A DNA stretch of 64,000 bases from a virus, in IMG/VR virus record IMGVR_UViG_3300028920_000022, positions 310,001-374,000 of that record; one strand, written 5' to 3'. A program made the translations under genes and the position numbers. Below, in pieces: positions 60,838 to 64,000 of this stretch. The notes below the pieces were generated by a model. It did no database searches, had not been told where the DNA came from, and worked only from the letters and a program-made list of their open reading frames with translations. The stretch's first letter is position 1. Every line of letters starts with the position of its first letter.

Positions 60838-63386
60838 CGCGCATTTTAACCTCAAAGAATTTATTTAGTGTAACCGGTTCCGACAAAATCGGATGGAGCC
60901 CCGCCTCAATCGCAGATTGTCAACTGTGGTGGGAATGTGATTTTTCAGATAAAAGAGGAAGATCTATTACACCCGGACCGCCAGATGTATATGATTCAAT
61001 TCCAAATTTAGGCAGATTTCTGGGTACGTTTGATGCCGCCGCAGCTGCGCGCCCTACCGTTGCCTATATAACCTCAAATGATGTAATTAGACAAGTTGCC
61101 CTCTTTGACGCTACCAATGATAGATTGCAAAGTAGCTTGGCTGCCACTAATTGGAAAAATTTGCACTCAGGTAACTTTACCATATTTGCCGTATATAGAC
61201 CTACGACTGATTCTGCTGGATATATTTTCGCTACCCAGGAAAATAACGCCAATAATACCGGAGTAGCTATATATTTCAATACCGAGGCTAATGGTGGAGG
61301 GTTTACCGTAAGTAATGGAACCGGCGTTTATGTCATTAATCAAAGCTCTGGCGTTGATACAGTAACCGTTGGTGAAGTGTGTATCCAGGAAGTATACGTA
61401 GAACAAGGAGCTATTACCGAATATGAAATTGTTATCAATGGTATAGCTAATGTTGGAGGACCATTAATAGGCGATCCGTCTAGTGGAGATCCCACAAATA
61501 CCGCAGCAATTGGGGCTGGAAGTAATGCTTCTACAGATCCTTTCGGTGGTCAAATAATGGCGATTATTGGATACGATCGATCACTTACAGATTTAGAAAG
61601 AGCGGTGATTAGGGATTATTTAGCAAGTAAGTATCAAGAGAATGGAGTTTCGGTAGAACAGAATCCTACGTTTTATTTCGATTTTAGTACAAAAAGAAGT
61701 TACCATATAGACACAGGAAATGCTCAAGCTGGGGAACAGGCGGATATTTTATATGATTTAAGTGGAAATGCTCATCAGGGTATTCAAAATACAAATAATA
61801 AGCAGGGTACTATGGGTTTTGATGATGATAATAATAGGGAAGTGGAAGTTGATGGGACGGCTGATTGTTATGCATTGAGCGCCGCCGCGGGTTGGCCGGC
61901 TGGAACGAGCCACTCGTTTTGGTGTGAATACGATCCTGACGGCTCCACCGGCGCAAATCAGTATTTCGTGGACTTCGCCACCGGGCGCCTAATCTTTGCG
62001 CACCTTGGCGTGACCGGAAAATTGGGTGTGTACGATGGGTCATGGAGAGGATTGGGATCTGCGATTACCGGTGAGCAGTCAGTGGAATTTCACTGCAACG
62101 ACACAGCCAACACGATCGAGGCTTACCGAACCGGCACCCTAGTTGGACAGGCTACTTACGGCGCATCCGTGGCGATGGGCGGAACCACTGCGCTGTTATC
62201 GCACAATGGGCAAGCGGCTGGGTTTATTGATGGTTCCATCCAAGAACTCTGGGGCCGCGATTCCCTCATGTCGACCACCGAAATCTTCGAGTCCCGCGCC
62301 GCCCGTGCAGCAAAGTATCCTACTCGGTGGGCTGATACTTTACCATTAGTTGTACCAGTGGGACCGGAAGGATGTTGGTTCGATACTAGTTCAGCTGATA
62401 ATTTTGTATTGGATGGCACGGACATCATCGTCGCCAAGGACTGCAGCCGGCAGATTGACGATCCGCTGGTGGACGGTGACATGGAAGCGGTGGGGACCGC
62501 TAACTGGGCGTCACTGTCCGGCGCCACGATCACGAAACAGGGCGGCGCATATCAGGGCGCACAATGCCTGCGTGCCGCTCTCGCCGTCGCTGACACGTTC
62601 GGGGCCGCCCGTCAGGTGGCGTTGACGGTCGGCGAGCGGTATTTGGTCGAAGGTGTTGCTCAGGGTGACGGCACCAACGGTTTCCCGCGTCTATATTTTG
62701 GCGGTTCTCAGAACCTGTGGAACGGCACAACGGCCAACGCTTGGCAGGAGTGCGTAGCGGTCGAAACGGCTGGGTTCACTCAACTGGACTTGGGCGTCGG
62801 TGGTGTCAATGGCACGGCTGACTATGCTGAGTGGGATGCAGTCACCATCACCCCCGGAAACCACGGCTACCAGGCTACGAGCGCGAACCGGCCGACGTAT
62901 GACGTAGCCAACAAATGCATGACATTCACGGCGGCGAACAGTGAACTTCTAGACTGGGTGGTCCCGAACGCAAGCGCGGGAACATTGTTGGGGTGGGTTA
63001 AGTTCGGGGGTGTGCAACAAACACTGGCTGGATCATGGGATACCAGCGACTATTGCTTGCTCGAATTGGACGGCGCACAAAAGGTTCGGGCATATGTCGG
63101 AACACACGTTATCGTTAGTACAAACACACTGTCTACTGGTGTGTGGCACCTTCTGGCTATAACGTGGGACGGATCATCTGAAACGTTATACATTGACAAC
63201 TTGCCCCCGCAGTCTAAATCAGACGGGGACTCTGCCAGCACCCGTGCCTTGACCGTTGGGGCGCGTGATTTCAACGGTGCGATCGATTGGTATTTGAACG
63301 GATCGATCAGCGACGTACAGCTTCGTCCCTACGCAATCACGGCGGCTGAGTACGCCTACCTCTACGGCATCGGGCGCAACCCATGA
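60834..63386 (+). CDS. LamG-type multidomain adhesin, paralogue of the 58273 gene
   Basis: The 850-residue protein has the same domain order as the 58273 product (about 40-275 LamG-like; FYFDFSTKRSYHID; WPAGTSHSFW; ESRAARAAKYPTRWADTLPL; GCWFDTSSA; C-terminal LamG ending GIGRNP). The N-terminal half is AT-rich to about 61880. Then it is GC-rich, with an AT-rich island at about 62320-62410 that recodes the same conserved peptide with different codons. The identical end sequence CGCAACCCATGAC occurs at both paralogue stops. It overlaps the upstream gene by 4 bp. Confidence 0.78.
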   Translation: MTRILTSKNLFSVTGSDKIGWSPASIADCQLWWECDFSDKRGRSITPGPPDVYDSIPNLGRFLGTFDAAAAARPTVAYITSNDVIRQVALFDATNDRLQSSLAATNWKNLHSGNFTIFAVYRPTTDSAGYIFATQENNANNTGVAIYFNTEANGGGFTVSNGTGVYVINQSSGVDTVTVGEVCIQEVYVEQGAITEYEIVINGIANVGGPLIGDPSSGDPTNTAAIGAGSNASTDPFGGQIMAIIGYDRSLTDLERAVIRDYLASKYQENGVSVEQNPTFYFDFSTKRSYHIDTGNAQAGEQADILYDLSGNAHQGIQNTNNKQGTMGFDDDNNREVEVDGTADCYALSAAAGWPAGTSHSFWCEYDPDGSTGANQYFVDFATGRLIFAHLGVTGKLGVYDGSWRGLGSAITGEQSVEFHCNDTANTIEAYRTGTLVGQATYGASVAMGGTTALLSHNGQAAGFIDGSIQELWGRDSLMSTTEIFESRAARAAKYPTRWADTLPLVVPVGPEGCWFDTSSADNFVLDGTDIIVAKDCSRQIDDPLVDGDMEAVGTANWASLSGATITKQGGAYQGAQCLRAALAVADTFGAARQVALTVGERYLVEGVAQGDGTNGFPRLYFGGSQNLWNGTTANAWQECVAVETAGFTQLDLGVGGVNGTADYAEWDAVTITPGNHGYQATSANRPTYDVANKCMTFTAANSELLDWVVPNASAGTLLGWVKFGGVQQTLAGSWDTSDYCLLELDGAQKVRAYVGTHVIVSTNTLSTGVWHLLAITWDGSSETLYIDNLPPQSKSDGDSASTRALTVGARDFNGAIDWYLNGSISDVQLRPYAITAAEYAYLYGIGRNP

Positions 63387-63451
63387 CCCGTCTCGCCGCG
63401 GTCGCCCCGTTCGTTGCGGAGCCGACCAACAAAGGTTATCGCAAAACATGA
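63383..63451 (+). pseudogene. 22-codon frame, probable remnant of a further adhesin copy
   Basis: An ATG overlaps the adhesin stop exactly as the 60834 start overlaps its own predecessor. The product starts MTRLA..., similar to MTRIL of the adhesin, but stops after 22 codons at a TGA overlapping the protease start. It looks like the leftover start of a deleted third large paralogue, or a translational coupler. GC-rich. Confidence 0.35.
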
Positions 63452-64000
63452 AAGAGGAAATGGAGAAACTGCTGATACGAATTATACTTCTTATTACCGC
63501 TTGCACCCCGCCAATACAACAACCAAATCCCGAACAATCGGCAGCAGTCCTGCTACGTCTTAATCACCCATATTGTGGCGCCGTGGCGGTTAGTCCACAC
63601 CACCTCGTAACCACCGAACATTGTATGATGGGAGCTACTATAGTAGAATACCTGGATCAAGATGGTTGGCGATTCTGGAACCCACATTCGGCAACATTAA
63701 TACGTACCGATAAACCACGAGACCTAGCCCTGCTCGAAACCGAATACCCGCTTACTTCATGGAGTAAACCTCGCACCGAAGAATTAGTTGCGGGTGAACC
63801 GGTATGCACCAGTGCTCGATTTACTTGGATCTGCGGCAAGGTAATACATCCACTCACGCTTGCATGTGTGGATCGTGGAAATGGTAAACTATGTTCGAAA
63901 AAATCCATCGAAGCCCAAGAATGGTTGACTGAAACAGATTTGCCCACTTGGGTTGGATTGAGCGGATCGGGTGTGTGGGATGCACAAGGTAGAATTGTGG
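63448..64000 (+). CDS. Trypsin-like serine protease lipoprotein (3' truncated by window end)
   Basis: The frame is open to the window end (184 residues seen). The N-terminus KLLIRIILLITACTPP is a lipoprotein signal peptide with a lipobox ending in Cys (I-T-A-C). The chymotrypsin-fold triad is visible: His in VTTEHC, Asp in DLALLE, and Ser in GLSGSGVWD (G-x-S-G). It should be exported and anchored in a membrane. Similar serine proteases are used for surface processing. Such a protein in a phage suggests action on the host envelope or exclusion of other phages (inferred). The start could also be the ATG at 63460. Confidence 0.72.
   Translation, partial: MKEEMEKLLIRIILLITACTPPIQQPNPEQSAAVLLRLNHPYCGAVAVSPHHLVTTEHCMMGATIVEYLDQDGWRFWNPHSATLIRTDKPRDLALLETEYPLTSWSKPRTEELVAGEPVCTSARFTWICGKVIHPLTLACVDRGNGKLCSKKSIEAQEWLTETDLPTWVGLSGSGVWDAQGRIV

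Overview
The window looks like part of a large tailed-phage genome (Caudoviricetes, jumbo-phage-like), probably from an environmental sample. Essentially every credible gene lies on the + strand. Genes are packed with ATGA or TAATG overlaps, and I see no rRNA, tRNA or ribosomal protein genes. The contents are long repetitive virion proteins, a helicase and helicase-loader pair, a sigma-70-like factor, a B12-dependent ribonucleotide reductase interrupted by an intein, and an FtsZ/tubulin-like protein. Base composition is AT-rich, except for sharply bounded GC-rich patches in the adhesin genes at the right end. The host cannot be named from this window.

Layout. (1) 1-7.75 kb: virion genes. These are a 5'-truncated giant protein with two LamG-like domains, then a protein split by an apparent frameshift that carries a dockerin-like calcium-binding repeat pair. 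A strong terminator closes the block at about 7.78 kb. (2) 7.8-34.0 kb: a glycan-synthesis island of about 31 genes. It holds some fifteen candidate glycosyltransferases (GT4, GT2, CgeB-like, GT92-like and a GT29 sialyltransferase-like one), a sulfotransferase, a GNAT acetyltransferase, a sugar formyltransferase, methyltransferases, a kinase-like protein and a beta-propeller. It also holds sugar-nucleotide enzymes: a KdsA-like synthase, an aldolase of the DapA/NanA family, a CMP-sugar synthetase, a DegT aminotransferase, GDP-mannose 4,6-dehydratase, GDP-fucose synthase and a dTDP-glucose-dehydratase-like enzyme. (3) 34.0-48.1 kb: the replication, nucleotide and expression block. It contains the FtsZ-like protein, an SF2 helicase, a DnaC-like loader, a DnaB-like helicase, an FmdB-type zinc ribbon, a sigma factor, NrdJ with an intein, a detached NrdJ C-terminal module, methionine aminopeptidase and several small unknowns. 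It is closed by a second strong terminator at 48.13 kb. (4) 48.2-64 kb: the second virion block. It contains two very long glycine-rich fibre proteins with a glycosyltransferase between them, three LamG-type paralogues with mosaic GC content, and, cut by the window end, a trypsin-like lipoprotein.

How it fits together. The island can plausibly make GDP-fucose, a GDP-perosamine-like amino sugar (which the formyltransferase could N-formylate) and a CMP-Kdo-like or CMP-nonulosonate donor for the GT29-like enzyme. I see no Wzx flippase, Wzy polymerase, ABC exporter or membrane-bound priming transferase. The simplest reading is that the glycan is built on a soluble acceptor in the infected cell, most likely virion fibre or adhesin proteins, rather than exported as a capsule. 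That acceptor assignment is inference.

Best candidates for something new: the exporter-less phage glycan factory with a GT29-like transferase; the divergent FtsZ/tubulin-like protein with an altered T7 loop; strong enrichment of the tripeptide Asp-Gly-Tyr confined to virion proteins; a dockerin-like module in a virion protein; and GC-mosaic adhesin paralogues that look like products of recent module exchange.
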